39,286 nucleotides of DNA from Geobacteraceae bacterium GWC2_53_11 (GCA_001802645.1 MGZJ01000051.1:3871-43156); one strand, 5' to 3'; shown: positions 28,675 to 39,194, numbered from the stretch's first letter. Numbers and translations are program-made. The notes: generated by a model from the letters alone, not told the origin.

Positions 28675-30540
28675 ATGCTGCTTGAAACTATAGACTCTCC
28701 GTCGGATCTGAAAAAACTTCATCCGGAGCAACTGCCGGATCTGGCGGCGGAGATCCGGCAATTTCTTTTGGAAACAGTCTCATGTACGGGGGGGCATCTC
28801 GGTTCAAACCTTGGCACGGTGGAGCTGTCAATCGCCCTGCACTACTGTTTCAACTCTCCGAGTGATAAAATTATCTGGGATGTGGGTCATCAGGCCTATA
28901 CTCACAAAATTCTTACCGGGCGCCGTGACAGTTTTCATACCCAGCGTCAGTATAAGGGGATTTCCGGCTTTCCGAAGCGCTGCGAATCGGAGCATGACGC
29001 TTTCGGGGTCGGACACTCATCCACCTCCATATCAGCGGGGCTTGGCATGGCTGCCGCTGCGGGGCTTGATGGAAAGCGGAACCATGCCATTGCGGTGATC
29101 GGTGATGGCTCCCTGACCGGAGGCATGGCGTTTGAGGCGCTGAATCAGGCTGGTCATCTCAAAAAGAACCTGATCGTCATTTTGAATGACAATGAAATGT
29201 CTATTTCAAAAAACGTCGGTGCTTTTTCCGCGTTTATTTCGCGTAAGATGACGGGACGCTACTACCGTGATTTGAAAAAAGAAATGCAGGTGCTGTTCAA
29301 GCATATTCCTGCATTTGGCACCGATATTCTTCAGTTTGCCCGGCGGGCGGAAAATTCAATGAAGAGTTTTCTTACGCCCGGTTCACTCTTTGAAGCACTA
29401 GGCTTCGACTATCTCGGCCCTTTGGACGGGCATGATCTGCCGCAACTGCTGGAGGTATTCAGGAACATCAATGAGCTTGACGGTCCGCTGCTGGTGCATG
29501 TCATGACGACCAAAGGAAAGGGGTATAAGCCTGCCGAAGAGACCCCCTCCCAATATCATGGTGTCGGGGCGTTTGATGTTGCCACGGGCAAAGGAGCTGT
29601 CAAGCCTGCGGTTAAATCATATACGGATGTTTTTGGCGAGACCCTGGTGCGGTTGGCGGAAGAGGATCCCAAAATTGTTGCCATAACGGCTGCCATGCCG
29701 GACGGGACCGGGCTCAATCAATTTTCACAACGGTTTCCCGAGCGTTTTTTTGATGTCGGTATTGCCGAACAGCATGCCATGACGTTTGCCGCAGGGCTTG
29801 CTGCAGACGGTTTCAGGCCGGTGACGGCCATCTATTCAACCTTTGTCCAGCGCGCTTACGATCAGGTCTTCCACGATGTTTGCCTGCAAAAGCTGCCGGT
29901 GACTATCGCCATGGACCGTGCCGGGTTGGTGGGGGATGACGGCCCGACGCATCATGGCGCATTTGATCTTTCCTATCTGCGGCATCTGCCGGGAATAGTC
30001 GTGATGGCTCCCAAGGATGAGAATGAGTTGCGACACCTGCTCAAAACAGGTATCTATTCCGGTCTGCCGGTAGCGCTTCGTTATCCCCGCGGTGCGGGGT
30101 ATGGCGTTCAGCTGGATCGTGAGGTAAAGGCTCTTGAAATAGGGACGGGGGAACAGCTGCTGGACGGCACCGATTTGACGATCGTCGCAGTAGGCGCGAC
30201 GGTCTATCCGGCACTTCAGGCGGCGGAAGCGCTCCGGCTGAAAGGGGTTTCCGCCGGAGTCGTCAATGCCCGCTTTATCAAGCCGCTTGATGAGGAACTC
30301 ATTCTCACCGTTGCTCGCCGGACCGGCAGGATCGTCACGGTCGAGGAAAATGCCCTGCAGGGCGGGTTCGGCAGTGCCGTACTGGAACTGCTGCATGACC
30401 GCAACCTGCAGGATGTCAAGGTACGGCGGCTTGGCCTGCCTGATCATTATATCGAGCAGGGGAGTCAGGCCCAGTTACGCAAGGATGTGGGAATTGACGC
30501 TGAAGGAATTACACTGTCTGTTATAGAATTTATGAAGTGA
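28675..30540 (+). CDS. dxs: 1-Deoxy-D-xylulose-5-phosphate synthase
   Basis: First enzyme of the MEP isoprenoid pathway, joining pyruvate and glyceraldehyde 3-phosphate with thiamine diphosphate. Recognisable parts: G-G-H-L-G-S-N-L-G near residues 39-47, the thiamine diphosphate/Mg motif G-D-G-S-L-T-G-G-M through N-D-N-E-M-S-I, and the pyrimidine-domain glutamate in [13 protein letters not shown]. 621 residues, full length. It follows hpnA by 18 bases (AGAGGT site) and is followed by pyrF after 7 bases. Being in the hopanoid operon suggests a dedicated precursor supply; whether a second dxs exists cannot be seen. Confidence 0.97.
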   Translation: MLLETIDSPSDLKKLHPEQLPDLAAEIRQFLLETVSCTGGHLGSNLGTVELSIALHYCFNSPSDKIIWDVGHQAYTHKILTGRRDSFHTQRQYKGISGFPKRCESEHDAFGVGHSSTSISAGLGMAAAAGLDGKRNHAIAVIGDGSLTGGMAFEALNQAGHLKKNLIVILNDNEMSISKNVGAFSAFISRKMTGRYYRDLKKEMQVLFKHIPAFGTDILQFARRAENSMKSFLTPGSLFEALGFDYLGPLDGHDLPQLLEVFRNINELDGPLLVHVMTTKGKGYKPAEETPSQYHGVGAFDVATGKGAVKPAVKSYTDVFGETLVRLAEEDPKIVAITAAMPDGTGLNQFSQRFPERFFDVGIAEQHAMTFAAGLAADGFRPVTAIYSTFVQRAYDQVFHDVCLQKLPVTIAMDRAGLVGDDGPTHHGAFDLSYLRHLPGIVVMAPKDENELRHLLKTGIYSGLPVALRYPRGAGYGVQLDREVKALEIGTGEQLLDGTDLTIVAVGATVYPALQAAEALRLKGVSAGVVNARFIKPLDEELILTVARRTGRIVTVEENALQGGFGSAVLELLHDRNLQDVKVRRLGLPDHYIEQGSQAQLRKDVGIDAEGITLSVIEFMK

Positions 30541-30547
30541 GGATGCC

Positions 30548-31273
30548 ATGACTCTGGAAGAAGCTCGAAAAAAAATCATTTTTGCCCTGGATGTGCACGG
30601 ACTTGAAGATATTGACCGGTGGGCTGACCTGTTGGCGGGTAAAGTCGGAATGTTCAAGGTTGGCAAAGAATTGTTCACTTCCTGCGGCCCTGCTGCGGTG
30701 AAGGCTGTCCAGCGCCATGGCGGCCAGGTGTTTCTTGACCTGAAATATCATGATATCCCGAACACGGTTGCCAGTGCGATGTGCGAAGCTGCCCGCCTCG
30801 GTGTCCAGATTGCCAATCTGCATGCGCTGGGCGGCGCTGAAATGATGGAAACCGCTGTTGCTGCCGTGCATAAAGAATTCAGTGTAACGGAACGACCGCG
30901 ACTTCTGGCGGTAACTATTTTGACTTCGTCTACCGTAGATACGCTGCGTCAAGTTGGCATCGAACATTCGGTTCAGGATATGGTGGTTCGTCTGGCACGG
31001 CTTGCCAAAGCGTCGGGTATGGATGGCGTTGTTGCGTCACCGCTAGAGATCGGCCTCATCAGAGAGGCTTGCGGACCTGATTTTCTGATTGTTACTCCTG
31101 GTGTGCGCCCTTCCTTTGCGGCGCTGGATGACCAGAAACGCATTATGACTCCTGCAGAAGCGGTGACCTCAGGAGCAGACTACCTGGTGATAGGCCGACC
31201 AATTGCCAAAGCGGTCGATCCGGTTCAGGCGGCTGAAGCTATTGCCGCTGAAATATCGGAAGGTGCGGCATGA
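30548..31273 (+). CDS. pyrF: Orotidine 5'-phosphate decarboxylase
   Basis: Last step of UMP synthesis. The 241-residue barrel keeps D15, K37 and the catalytic set D64-x-K66-x-x-D69 in D-L-K-Y-H-D-I-P-N-T-V. The phosphate loop T-P-G-V-R-P is present, as is G-A-D-Y-L-V-I-G-R-P-I near the end. The stop overlaps the rlmB start by four bases. No functional link to hopanoids is known; it is probably a simple passenger in the operon. Confidence 0.97.
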   Translation: MTLEEARKKIIFALDVHGLEDIDRWADLLAGKVGMFKVGKELFTSCGPAAVKAVQRHGGQVFLDLKYHDIPNTVASAMCEAARLGVQIANLHALGGAEMMETAVAAVHKEFSVTERPRLLAVTILTSSTVDTLRQVGIEHSVQDMVVRLARLAKASGMDGVVASPLEIGLIREACGPDFLIVTPGVRPSFAALDDQKRIMTPAEAVTSGADYLVIGRPIAKAVDPVQAAEAIAAEISEGAA

Positions 31274-32007
31274 AAGGTGAGTTGATTTTTGGCGTCAATC
31301 CGGTGAAGGAGTCGTTGCAAGGGACACGCGGTGCTTTCAATCTGTATGTACAGAACAGTGCCACTGATCACCGGGTTGAAAAGATCATCAGGTTGGCCGA
31401 GGAGCGCGGCGTTGCAGTTCATCGCCGGGACAAGGTCGATCTTACCAAAATGTGCGCTTCTTCTCATCACCAGGGGATCGCCCTGGAGGTGGAACCGTTT
31501 CGCTATGCTGACTTCGACGGTCTGATGACAGCAATTGACCAGTCCGGAAAGGCCGGATTTATTCTTGTCCTTGATGCCATTCAGGATCCTCATAATCTGG
31601 GTGCCTTGATCCGTTCTGCCGCCTGCGCCGGGGCGGATGGCGTTCTCATACCAAAGGATCGGGCCTGCGGCGTCACTGCTGCTGCCGAAAAGACCTCTGC
31701 GGGGGCGGTTGAAACTATTCCGGTGGCGATGGTAACCAATATTGCGCAAACTCTTGAAGTCCTTAAAAAGCGTGGTTACTGGGTATACGGGCTTGATGGG
31801 GCTGCCCGGCATTCTGTCTATCAGTCGGATTTTTCCGGAAATGTCGTCTTGGTTGTGGGCAGTGAAGGAGAGGGGATCAGGCCCCTTGTGCGCAAGCAGT
31901 GCGATGTGGTGATGTCTATTCCGCAGTATGGGGGGGTAAGCTCGCTCAATGCATCTGTTGCCGGGGGAATTGCGCTCTTTGAAGTCGCGCGGAAGCTGCG
32001 AAGCTAA
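31270..32007 (+). CDS. rlmB: 23S rRNA (guanosine-2'-O)-methyltransferase RlmB
   Basis: SpoU/TrmH family knotted methyltransferase; RlmB methylates G2251 in the 23S P-loop (Escherichia coli numbering). The N-terminal substrate domain (about residues 1-75) begins L-I-F-G-V-N-P-V-K-E. The three catalytic motifs follow: D-P-H-N-L-G-A-L-I-R-S-A, V-G-S-E-G-E-G-I-R-P-L and I-P-Q-Y-G-G-V-S-S-L-N-A-S-V-A. 245 residues, full length. It ends the shc run, and its stop overlaps the stop of the convergent aldolase gene. Other TrmH relatives cannot be fully excluded. Confidence 0.92.
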   Translation: MKGELIFGVNPVKESLQGTRGAFNLYVQNSATDHRVEKIIRLAEERGVAVHRRDKVDLTKMCASSHHQGIALEVEPFRYADFDGLMTAIDQSGKAGFILVLDAIQDPHNLGALIRSAACAGADGVLIPKDRACGVTAAAEKTSAGAVETIPVAMVTNIAQTLEVLKKRGYWVYGLDGAARHSVYQSDFSGNVVLVVGSEGEGIRPLVRKQCDVVMSIPQYGGVSSLNASVAGGIALFEVARKLRS

Positions 32008-33176
32008 CTGCTTATCTTGTTGTCAAGCTGCCGGAAGTATTCCGACCGGCACCAGTTTTCCACATCAACCAGTCCCTGAAACGCTTCGCGGAAATCGGAT
32101 CTGCCGATACTGAACACTCCGTGCCCGTATACTATGGCAGATCCGCTTTTGCCGATCACCGGCGGGACATTCTTGGCAATGCCGCCGGCACCGATCTCAC
32201 CCGCAACAACGGGTGCATCTCCCAGCAAGCGTACGTTCGTGCAATCCTTCCAGCAGTCTGTCACCGGACACGTTTTTTTCTCAGCACACAACATGCTCAT
32301 GACCACCGCGAAGCGCGGGTGCCCATGCAAAATGGCGCGGCACCCGGTTGATTCAAATATGGCACGATGGGCAACCAGTTCGCTGGAAGCGGTGATGCCG
32401 ACCGTTGAACTGTTTTCAAAGGGGACCGGGTCTATGCAGCCCGGAAGTTCATCAAGGCTGGATGCGGTTTGAGAAATATAGATCAGGTCGCCGGTTGAGT
32501 AGGAAATGTTGCCGAAAAATGAATCTACCAGACGCCGTTGCACGGTATAGGCGCCGGTGCGGGCGATCTCCTTCAGAATGATGTCTTTATCTGCAAACGG
32601 CCCCTGGCGGAATTCAAGTCCTTCAGACGAAAGAGGCGGCAGTAAGTTGTGGCGAAAATGATTAAAAGCCTCCTGTTCACCCGGAAGCATGAAGCCCAGT
32701 TCGAGCAGGTCTTCAAGGTATTTGATATAGGTTGAATGAAAAACCGAAGACCAGTTGATGTAGGCTTGTTCAACTGTCAATGCTCCGGCAGCAATGATCC
32801 CGATCCCCTCGACGACGATCCCCTTGCGATTACCCAATAAGGTGGCAATTATCTCTGCCGGATCAGACTCCAGTTCGATCTTTCGTACCATTGGAATATC
32901 GTGGAGAAAGGTGCGTGTTTCAGTGTCGCGCGGGACAATTTCATGCTCATGGATTGCGCTTCTTTTAATGAGATAATCTGCAAAGGGAACAGCGGGGGAA
33001 GCGGCGGTAAGTGCGAGACAGTTCAGCCGGGAAAGTACTGCTTCAGACAGTGAAGCAAGAGAGGGCTCGCCGCTTGAAATCATGATGTCATCCTGAGCGG
33101 CAAAAGCAATTTTTCCTGCCGATGACGATTGATCCGAAATCAGTTTTGCGGTGTATTTGGCTATCTGGTCAAGCAT
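32004..33176 (-). CDS. Two-domain class II aldolase/adducin family protein
   Basis: A 390-residue protein. The C-terminal half (about residues 195-385) is a normal class II aldolase domain with E266, the zinc ligands H284 and H286 (L-H-G-H-P-R) and H352 (Y-G-H-G-V-F). Such zinc enzymes cleave sugar phosphates such as fuculose phosphate or act on related sugar acids; the substrate is unknown. The N-terminal half (1-190) looks like a second copy that lost its ligands: a segment near 114-160 (N-R-K-G-I-V-V-E-G-I-G, then T-V-E-Q-A-Y) matches the tail of the aldolase fold, with R-K-G where the H-G motif belongs. It overlaps the M23 peptidase stop by one base. Confidence 0.85.
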   Translation of the reverse strand: MLDQIAKYTAKLISDQSSSAGKIAFAAQDDIMISSGEPSLASLSEAVLSRLNCLALTAASPAVPFADYLIKRSAIHEHEIVPRDTETRTFLHDIPMVRKIELESDPAEIIATLLGNRKGIVVEGIGIIAAGALTVEQAYINWSSVFHSTYIKYLEDLLELGFMLPGEQEAFNHFRHNLLPPLSSEGLEFRQGPFADKDIILKEIARTGAYTVQRRLVDSFFGNISYSTGDLIYISQTASSLDELPGCIDPVPFENSSTVGITASSELVAHRAIFESTGCRAILHGHPRFAVVMSMLCAEKKTCPVTDCWKDCTNVRLLGDAPVVAGEIGAGGIAKNVPPVIGKSGSAIVYGHGVFSIGRSDFREAFQGLVDVENWCRSEYFRQLDNKISS

Positions 33177-34048
33177 CAGGGGGTTGACGAAGGGATATTG
33201 GTGAACAGGATTGAGCCGTCGGAAAGTGTTTCACTCCTGAAGTGAGGCGTTTTCTGGCTGCTGGCGACAAGTGTCATGTTGGGTAGCGCTATGCCGCTGT
33301 TGGGGAGAAAAGCCATGGTGACATTCGTTCCTGCCTGCCATGCCTCAAAATGCAGGTGCGGTCCGGTTGAACGTCCGGTAGAGCCTGAAAGAGCCAGGGT
33401 GTTTTCAGGTGTAACCGGTTGCCCCTGTGCAACCAAAATGCGGCTGTTATGTGCATAGAGGGTAATAATACCGTTGTCATGCTCTACGACAACGGTGTTG
33501 CCATAGCCGGAACGGGCTCCGCTGTAAACCACCACACCCGGAGCAACCGGTTTAACCGGTGTTCCTGTGGGAACTGCGATGTCGATACCGTTGTGAAGCC
33601 GCCAGCTTCCATCAATCGGGTCTATTCTCATGCCTACTTTTGAGGTTACGGTTCCGCCAACCGTTGGCAAATGAGGTTCAATGCTGTTTTGTGGCGGTGT
33701 GTTAATGTTGAGTGCGGCTTCAGCCGCTTTCAAGACAATTTCATCTAACGAAATATTATGTGTCTTCTGCTTCTTTGTTTTTTTACCTGACTTTGCCGTG
33801 GTGCTTGGCCGGTCCTTGATTACTACCGTTGCACTTTTGTTGCTGGGAGCATCGGTAAATGTTTCGACGCCGTCAATAGTAACAAAACGATAGATATCGG
33901 CTTCAGCAAATGAGCCGGTAACGCAAAAAGCGACAAGCAGGAGAAAGCGGTAACCATAGGGAAAACGGATGCGGCACCTGTGAGCCTCATGTACGGCGCA
34001 TGTCAATTGTACTTGTTGTTCGGCACATTTTCTGATAGTTAAATTCAT
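33176..34048 (-). CDS. Exported M23 family metallopeptidase
   Basis: Peptidoglycan endopeptidase of the LytM/M23 family, up to 290 residues. The hydrophobic signal segment lies at about residues 33-47, ending S-F-A-E-A; it is preceded by an unusually long basic lead of about 30 residues, so the real start may be a later non-ATG codon. A short DUF4124-like module (I-Y-R-F-V-T-I-D-G-V-E-T-F-T-D) covers about 52-66, then a Lys-rich linker (87-95). The M23 domain (about 130-240) keeps zinc ligands H152, D156 (L-H-N-G-I-D) and H233 (H-L-H-F-E), plus catalytic H200. It is therefore likely active, not a degenerate EnvC-type activator. It heads a two-gene unit with the aldolase. Confidence 0.9.
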   Translation of the reverse strand: MNLTIRKCAEQQVQLTCAVHEAHRCRIRFPYGYRFLLLVAFCVTGSFAEADIYRFVTIDGVETFTDAPSNKSATVVIKDRPSTTAKSGKKTKKQKTHNISLDEIVLKAAEAALNINTPPQNSIEPHLPTVGGTVTSKVGMRIDPIDGSWRLHNGIDIAVPTGTPVKPVAPGVVVYSGARSGYGNTVVVEHDNGIITLYAHNSRILVAQGQPVTPENTLALSGSTGRSTGPHLHFEAWQAGTNVTMAFLPNSGIALPNMTLVASSQKTPHFRSETLSDGSILFTNIPSSTP

Positions 34049-34098
34049 TCTCCATTTATAGCGTATTTTACCATATAGTTCAATTCATCATCTTCGGG

Positions 34099-34821
34099 GT
34101 GCCTGGGGTGTTTCAATATTACGATAAAGTAGTGAGGGGTACCGAACGTGAAGATATGCAGGTTATTCTCCAATTTTTGCAGGGGATGATTGGGCAGACG
34201 TTTTCATTTTTGAACTACTACAAAGAAATCCCGGTTTCGTATGATGCGACGTTGCTGAGTATCGAAAATGAGATGGCTGAATTTTCGGTCCATGAGTATC
34301 AGGCTAAAGTGGTAAATCTGGAGAAGAAAACGCTCATTCACTCGCACCCGCTGAATTCTTTTCCGGAAGATATGATAGGCGAGGCTTTTTATGTTAGTTC
34401 TGCTAAAAAACGTGTTATTTTGTGCAACTTCGGCTATGCCCACATTCGTTCTGATATGAGGAAATTTGTGCGGGTCCTGCTCGATAACCCGATCGAAGCG
34501 GATCTGCTTTTTGAAGAAGATATCATCAAGGGCAATGTCAACGATATATCGCTTGGTGGTGCAGCAGTAAGTATCCAGACTGCAGATCTTCTCGTCCCGG
34601 GGCTTGACATAAACGTGTTTTTGAAGCTGCCGGAGCTCAATGGTAATTCCCGGCAAGAGGTCGGCTTGAGTGCCACTATCGTTAAAGTCGTCGGAACGTG
34701 CGCGCCTTATACCTGCATAATTGAGTTTCACCCTGAAAAGCATTCTCAGCAACTGATAGCCTATTATATTAACCAGCGTCAGGTTGAAATTATCAAGGAG
34801 CTCAAAGATATCAACGCCTGA
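34099..34821 (+). CDS. PilZ domain protein (c-di-GMP effector candidate)
   Basis: Up to 240 residues. The N-terminal half (about 30-115) is a beta-rich YcgR-N-like domain. The PilZ domain (about 118-230) carries both cyclic-di-GMP contacts: R121-x-x-x-R125 (R-K-F-V-R) and D149-x-S151-x-x-G154 (D-I-S-L-G-G). It probably links the second messenger to motility, pili or exopolysaccharide; no target gene is adjacent. The start is uncertain: GTG at 34099 or 34108, or ATG at 34156, none with a clear ribosome site. A short hairpin with seven Ts just after the stop may end it. Divergent from the M23 gene, 50 bases apart. Confidence 0.88.
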   Translation: MPGVFQYYDKVVRGTEREDMQVILQFLQGMIGQTFSFLNYYKEIPVSYDATLLSIENEMAEFSVHEYQAKVVNLEKKTLIHSHPLNSFPEDMIGEAFYVSSAKKRVILCNFGYAHIRSDMRKFVRVLLDNPIEADLLFEEDIIKGNVNDISLGGAAVSIQTADLLVPGLDINVFLKLPELNGNSRQEVGLSATIVKVVGTCAPYTCIIEFHPEKHSQQLIAYYINQRQVEIIKELKDINA

Positions 34822-34969
34822 TTGGCTGTTTTTTTATGCCTTAATTATGTGCAGTAAATTACCGGTTCTGAGTTGTTTTTGGGCAGTTTGGGCCATTGAG
34901 GAATTTACTTGATGGCACCCCTTCTTTCTAACCATTCAAATGTGCATCTATAATTATTTGGTAAATTAG

Positions 34970-35383
<414 letters not shown>

Positions 35384-35411
35384 CAACAACAAATTTCGAA
35401 AGGAGCAACAG

Positions 35412-36824
35412 ATGACCCCGAAGCAAGTCTTAGAATTTGCCGAGAAAAACGGCGCAAAGATGGTTGATTACAAATTTATGGATTTTGTTGGAACCTGGCA
35501 GCATGTTTCAGTGCCAATGAGTGAATTTAGTGAAGATACTTTTGAAGAAGGACAGGGCTTTGACGGTTCTTCGATTCGTGGTTGGCAGCCTATCCATGCT
35601 TCGGACATGATCCTGCTTCCCGACCCTACCACCGCCAAAATGGATCCTTTCATCAAGGTTCCGACGCTGTCCATCATCTGCGATATCTTCGATCCGATTA
35701 CCAAGGAAGACTACACACGCGATCCGCGTAACATTGCCAAAAAAGCTGAAATGTACCTGAAGTCTACCGGTATCGGCGATACCGCTTTCTTTGGTCCTGA
35801 AGCTGAATTCTTTATTTTTGACGATGTTCGTTTCTCTTCAACGGCCAATCAGTCTTTCTTTGCTGTTGATTCTTCAGAAGGTGCCTGGAACACAGGCCGT
35901 GAAGAATTTCCGAACCTTGGCTACAAACCGCGCCACAAGGAAGGTTATTTCCCTTGTTCACCAGTGGACTCCCAGAATGACCTGCGTAACGAAATGGTTC
36001 AGGAACTTCAGAATGTTGGTATTCGTGTCGAGTGCCAGCATCACGAAGTTGCTACCGGTGGCCAGGCTGAAATCGATATGCGTTTCTCTTCGCTCGTTGA
36101 TATGGCTGACCAGTTGCAGTGGTTCAAGTATGTCATCAAAAATGTTGCCTATCGCAACGGCAAGACCGTAACTTTTATGCCGAAGCCTCTTTACGGCGAC
36201 AACGGTTCCGGTATGCACTGCCACCAGTCAATCTGGAAAGATGGGCAGAACCTGTTTGCCGGTGATAAATACGGCGGGCTTTCACAGATGGCTCTCTGGT
36301 ACATCGGCGGCATCATCAAGCATGCCAAGGCTCTCTGCGCTATCACCAACCCGACCACCAACTCGTACAAGCGTCTGGTGCCGGGTTTCGAAGCTCCGGT
36401 CAACATGGCGTACTCCAGCCGTAACCGTTCTGCATCTCTCCGTATCCCGATGATGTCAACCAATCCGAAAGCCAAACGCGTTGAGTACCGTACTCCTGAT
36501 CCATCCTGCAACGGTTACCTGGCTTTTGCTGCCATGTTGATGGCCGGTCTGGATGGCGTTGAGAACAAAATTGATCCGGGCCAGCCACTGGATAAGGACA
36601 TCTACGGCCTTTCTCCGGAAGAGCTCAAGGATATCCCGTCCGCACCGGGCACTCTTGAGGAGGCGCTGCAGTGCCTCAAGGATGATCACGAGTTCCTGCT
36701 CAAGGGCGACGTATTTACCCCTGATGTTATTGAGAAGTGGATTGAGTACAAAACCGAAGCTGAAGTCAACCCGGTTCGTATGCGTCCGGTTCCGCTTGAG
36801 TTTGAATTGTACTACGATATTTAA
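35412..36824 (+). CDS. glnA: Glutamine synthetase type I
   Basis: Dodecameric ATP-dependent enzyme making glutamine from glutamate and ammonia, the main assimilation step at low ammonia. The 470 residues match GSI-beta. The latch D-F-V-G-T-W-Q-H is near residue 24, D-G-S-S-I-R-G-W near 51, catalytic glutamates in [19 protein letters not shown] near 265, and the adenylylation tyrosine Y398 (D-I-Y-G-L-S-P-E-E), so it is probably controlled by GlnE. The ATG at 35412 has AAAGGAG upstream. A strong terminator follows. Confidence 0.98.
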   Translation: MTPKQVLEFAEKNGAKMVDYKFMDFVGTWQHVSVPMSEFSEDTFEEGQGFDGSSIRGWQPIHASDMILLPDPTTAKMDPFIKVPTLSIICDIFDPITKEDYTRDPRNIAKKAEMYLKSTGIGDTAFFGPEAEFFIFDDVRFSSTANQSFFAVDSSEGAWNTGREEFPNLGYKPRHKEGYFPCSPVDSQNDLRNEMVQELQNVGIRVECQHHEVATGGQAEIDMRFSSLVDMADQLQWFKYVIKNVAYRNGKTVTFMPKPLYGDNGSGMHCHQSIWKDGQNLFAGDKYGGLSQMALWYIGGIIKHAKALCAITNPTTNSYKRLVPGFEAPVNMAYSSRNRSASLRIPMMSTNPKAKRVEYRTPDPSCNGYLAFAAMLMAGLDGVENKIDPGQPLDKDIYGLSPEELKDIPSAPGTLEEALQCLKDDHEFLLKGDVFTPDVIEKWIEYKTEAEVNPVRMRPVPLEFELYYDI

Positions 36825-36855
36825 GTTGAAGCGGACTACGTTTCATGCAGTCATG

Positions 36856-36886
36856 AAGGGCGGGAGAAATCCCGCCCTTCTTTTGT
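36856..36886 (+). terminator. Intrinsic terminator of glnBA
   Basis: Nine-base perfect arms AAGGGCGGG / CCCGCCCTT, six-base loop, then CTTTTGT, 31 bases after the glnA stop. Confidence 0.88.
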
Positions 36887-36917
36887 ATAAAATTCTTGAA
36901 TAACAGTGGTTAAGCCC

Positions 36918-36953
36918 AAAAAAAGGAGCCCCCGTCAGGAGGCTCCTTTTTTT
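36918..36953. terminator. Bidirectional terminator of glnN
   Basis: Thirteen-base perfect arms (AAAAAAAGGAGCC / GGCTCCTTTTTTT), ten-base loop; A and T flanks let it act on both strands. It lies 23 bases beyond the glnN stop and backs up the glnBA terminator. Confidence 0.9.
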
Positions 36954-36976
36954 GCTACCGGGTAAATATTAAGGGA

Positions 36977-39064
36977 TTACAGAATGAAAAGCATTTCCCC
37001 ATAGGTCGGCAGCGGCCAGTATTTGGCGCCAATTATTTTTTCCAAAGCATCGCCATCGGCACGCAAGTCGAGCATTTTCGTAAATACTTTTTCCCTGAAC
37101 GCAGCGGCCTGTTTTTCAAGATCAGCTATGTTCAGTGCGCTTTCAAGGGCTTTCTCCAGTGCTTTGACATTGCTGCTCGCAGAGGCAAGCTTGTTGGAGA
37201 GTTCTTCCAACAGCTCCTTCTGGGTCGATACGTTCAGCTTGCCGGATACGGCTGCAACGGCATTGATAGATGATGCTACCGTTGTTGCATATTCTATGGC
37301 TGTGGGGATTATGCTGTGGTTGGCCATGTCGATCATGGTCAGTGCTTCAATATTAAGGGCCTTCACATATTGTTCGACCATGATTTCATAACGTGAATGA
37401 ATTTCTTTTTCATTGAAGACTTTGTGCGCAACAAACAACGCAACAGCTTCTTTTGTTACCAGCTCCTTCAGTGCCTGAGGAGTATTGGGAATGTTCAGCA
37501 GTCCGCGCTTCTTGGCTTCTTTGACCCACTCGTCGGAGTAGTTGTTGCCGTTGAACACCACGCGCTTATGTTTCTTGGCGGTTTCCTGCAGCAGTTTCTC
37601 AAGGTCGGCGTCAAAGTTTTTTGATTTTTCTAGTTTATCGGCAAATCCCTTCAGCGCATCGGCAATGATGGTATTGATGATAATGTTGGGGCCTGAGATG
37701 GAGAAAGAGGAACCGAGCATCCTGAATTCAAACTTGTTACCGGTAAAGGCGAACGGTGAGGTTCTGTTTCTGTCGGTGGCATCCTTGGGCAGTGCGGGAA
37801 GTGTCGTTACGCCGATCTTCATATCAGCGCTCTTTGAGGATGATTTTGCTCCGCCAGCCACGATCTGGTCGAGGATGTCGGCAAGCTGTTCGCCAAGGAA
37901 AATTGAAATGATTGCCGGAGGTGCCTCGTTGGCGCCCAGGCGGTGGTCATTGCCGGCGTTGGCGCAGGAACAGCGCAGGAGTCCGGCATAGGTATCGACC
38001 GCTTTGATGGTTGCCATCAGGAAGGTCAGGAACTGGGCATTTTCATGTGGGGTATGACCCGGCTCAAGCAGATTCTGTCCGTCATTTGAGCTCATGGACC
38101 AGTTGTTATGCTTGCCGGAACCGTTAACGCCGGCGAACGGTTTTTCGTGCAACAGGCAGACCAAATCATGCCTGAGGGCGATCCGCTTGAGAACATCCAT
38201 AACCATCTGGTTGTGGTCAGTGGCAATGTTGGTGTTCTCAAAAATAGGGGCGAGTTCAAACTGTCCGGGAGCCACTTCATTGTGCTGGGTTTTTGCGGTA
38301 ACGCCCAGTTTCCAGAGCTCTTCATTTACTTCTTTCATGTAACAGAGCACTCTTTCCTTGATAGAACCGAAATAGTGGTCTTCCAGTTCCTGTCCTTTTG
38401 AAGACATGGCTCCGAAGAGAGTCCTGCCTGCCATCATCAGGTCAGGTCGTTTCAGGAAAAACGACTTGTCCACAAGGAAGTACTCCTGCTCGGCGCCGAC
38501 TGTCGAGGTTACTCTGCTGGCAGTTGTATTTCCGAACAACCTCAGAACACGCACTGCCTGTGTTGAAAGCGCTTCCATGGAGCGGAGCAGAGGGGTCTTT
38601 TTGTCCAGGGCCTCGCCGGTGTATGAGCAGAAGGCGGTAGGGATACAGAGCGTTATGACATCTGCCTCTTCTCTCAGAAACGCAGGAGAGGTGCAATCCC
38701 AGGCGGTATAACCCCTGGCTTCAAAGGTTGCTCTCAGGCCGCCGCTGGGGAAAGAGGATGCGTCCGGCTCACCCTTGACCAGTTCTTTTCCTGAGAACTC
38801 CATCAGGACACCATTTTCTGACGGTGTAATGAACGAGTCATGCTTTTCTGCCGTAATACCGGTCATCGGCTGGAACCAATGGGTAAAATGTGTTGCACCT
38901 CTTTCAACAGCCCACTCTTTCATTGCTGTTGCGACAACATCTGCGATTGTAGGATCAAGTGGCAGACCTTCATCTATGGTTTTTTTCAGGTTTTTGAAAA
39001 CACCTTTCGGCAGCCTTTCTCTCATAACTGTCTGGTTAAACACATTTTTACCGAAAATCTCCAT
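36977..39064 (-). CDS. glnN: Glutamine synthetase type III (GlnN)
   Basis: GSIII is a large, distantly related glutamine synthetase first described in Bacteroides and cyanobacteria. The 695 residues are in the usual range (about 700-730). Visible motifs: THWFQPMTG near residues 65-73, the catalytic [21 protein letters not shown] with T-D-H-N-Q-M, and [11 protein letters not shown]. It lacks an adenylylation tyrosine of the GSI type. The ATG at 39064 has AAGGAGG eight bases upstream; a longer reading of 15 codons adds a non-conserved extension. It faces glnBA tail to tail and has its own sigma-54 promoter. Confidence 0.96.
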   Translation of the reverse strand: MEIFGKNVFNQTVMRERLPKGVFKNLKKTIDEGLPLDPTIADVVATAMKEWAVERGATHFTHWFQPMTGITAEKHDSFITPSENGVLMEFSGKELVKGEPDASSFPSGGLRATFEARGYTAWDCTSPAFLREEADVITLCIPTAFCSYTGEALDKKTPLLRSMEALSTQAVRVLRLFGNTTASRVTSTVGAEQEYFLVDKSFFLKRPDLMMAGRTLFGAMSSKGQELEDHYFGSIKERVLCYMKEVNEELWKLGVTAKTQHNEVAPGQFELAPIFENTNIATDHNQMVMDVLKRIALRHDLVCLLHEKPFAGVNGSGKHNNWSMSSNDGQNLLEPGHTPHENAQFLTFLMATIKAVDTYAGLLRCSCANAGNDHRLGANEAPPAIISIFLGEQLADILDQIVAGGAKSSSKSADMKIGVTTLPALPKDATDRNRTSPFAFTGNKFEFRMLGSSFSISGPNIIINTIIADALKGFADKLEKSKNFDADLEKLLQETAKKHKRVVFNGNNYSDEWVKEAKKRGLLNIPNTPQALKELVTKEAVALFVAHKVFNEKEIHSRYEIMVEQYVKALNIEALTMIDMANHSIIPTAIEYATTVASSINAVAAVSGKLNVSTQKELLEELSNKLASASSNVKALEKALESALNIADLEKQAAAFREKVFTKMLDLRADGDALEKIIGAKYWPLPTYGEMLFIL

Positions 39065-39096
39065 CTGTGCAGCCTCCTTTTTGGGCAGTGTTGTAT

Positions 39097-39119
39097 AAAA
39101 AATAAGCAAAGAGCTTATC
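39097..39119 (-). other. Hairpin with U-tract in glnN leader, possible attenuator
   Basis: Minus-strand ATAAGC / GCTTAT arms around a five-base loop, followed by TTTTTAT, between the predicted glnN transcript start and its ribosome site. The stem is short and AU-rich, so a true terminator role is uncertain. Confidence 0.35.
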
Positions 39120-39177
39120 AGTTATAGTTGTTGTTTTAATTAGTTACGGAATCAGTGCGTTGAAGTGCTGGGTTTGG

Positions 39178-39194
39178 AGCAAGATAAATGCCAA
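39178..39194 (-). promoter_or_regulatory. Sigma-54 (-24/-12) promoter of glnN
   Basis: Minus-strand TTGGCA-N6-TTGCT with GG at 39192-39191 and GC at 39180-39179, ten bases apart. The predicted start near 39167 leaves a leader of about 100 bases. The sequence to the window end (39195-39286) shows no gene and would hold the enhancer. Confidence 0.82.

Noticed and set aside
34866-34900. Direct TTTGGGC repeats as NtrC enhancer sites
   Set aside because: No dyad of the TGCACC-N5-GGTGCA kind could be found; the repeats are short and could be chance.
34900-34935. TGGCACCCC stretch as a second sigma-54 promoter of glnB
   Set aside because: The GC needed ten bases after the GG is absent; the element at 34970-34986 fits exactly.
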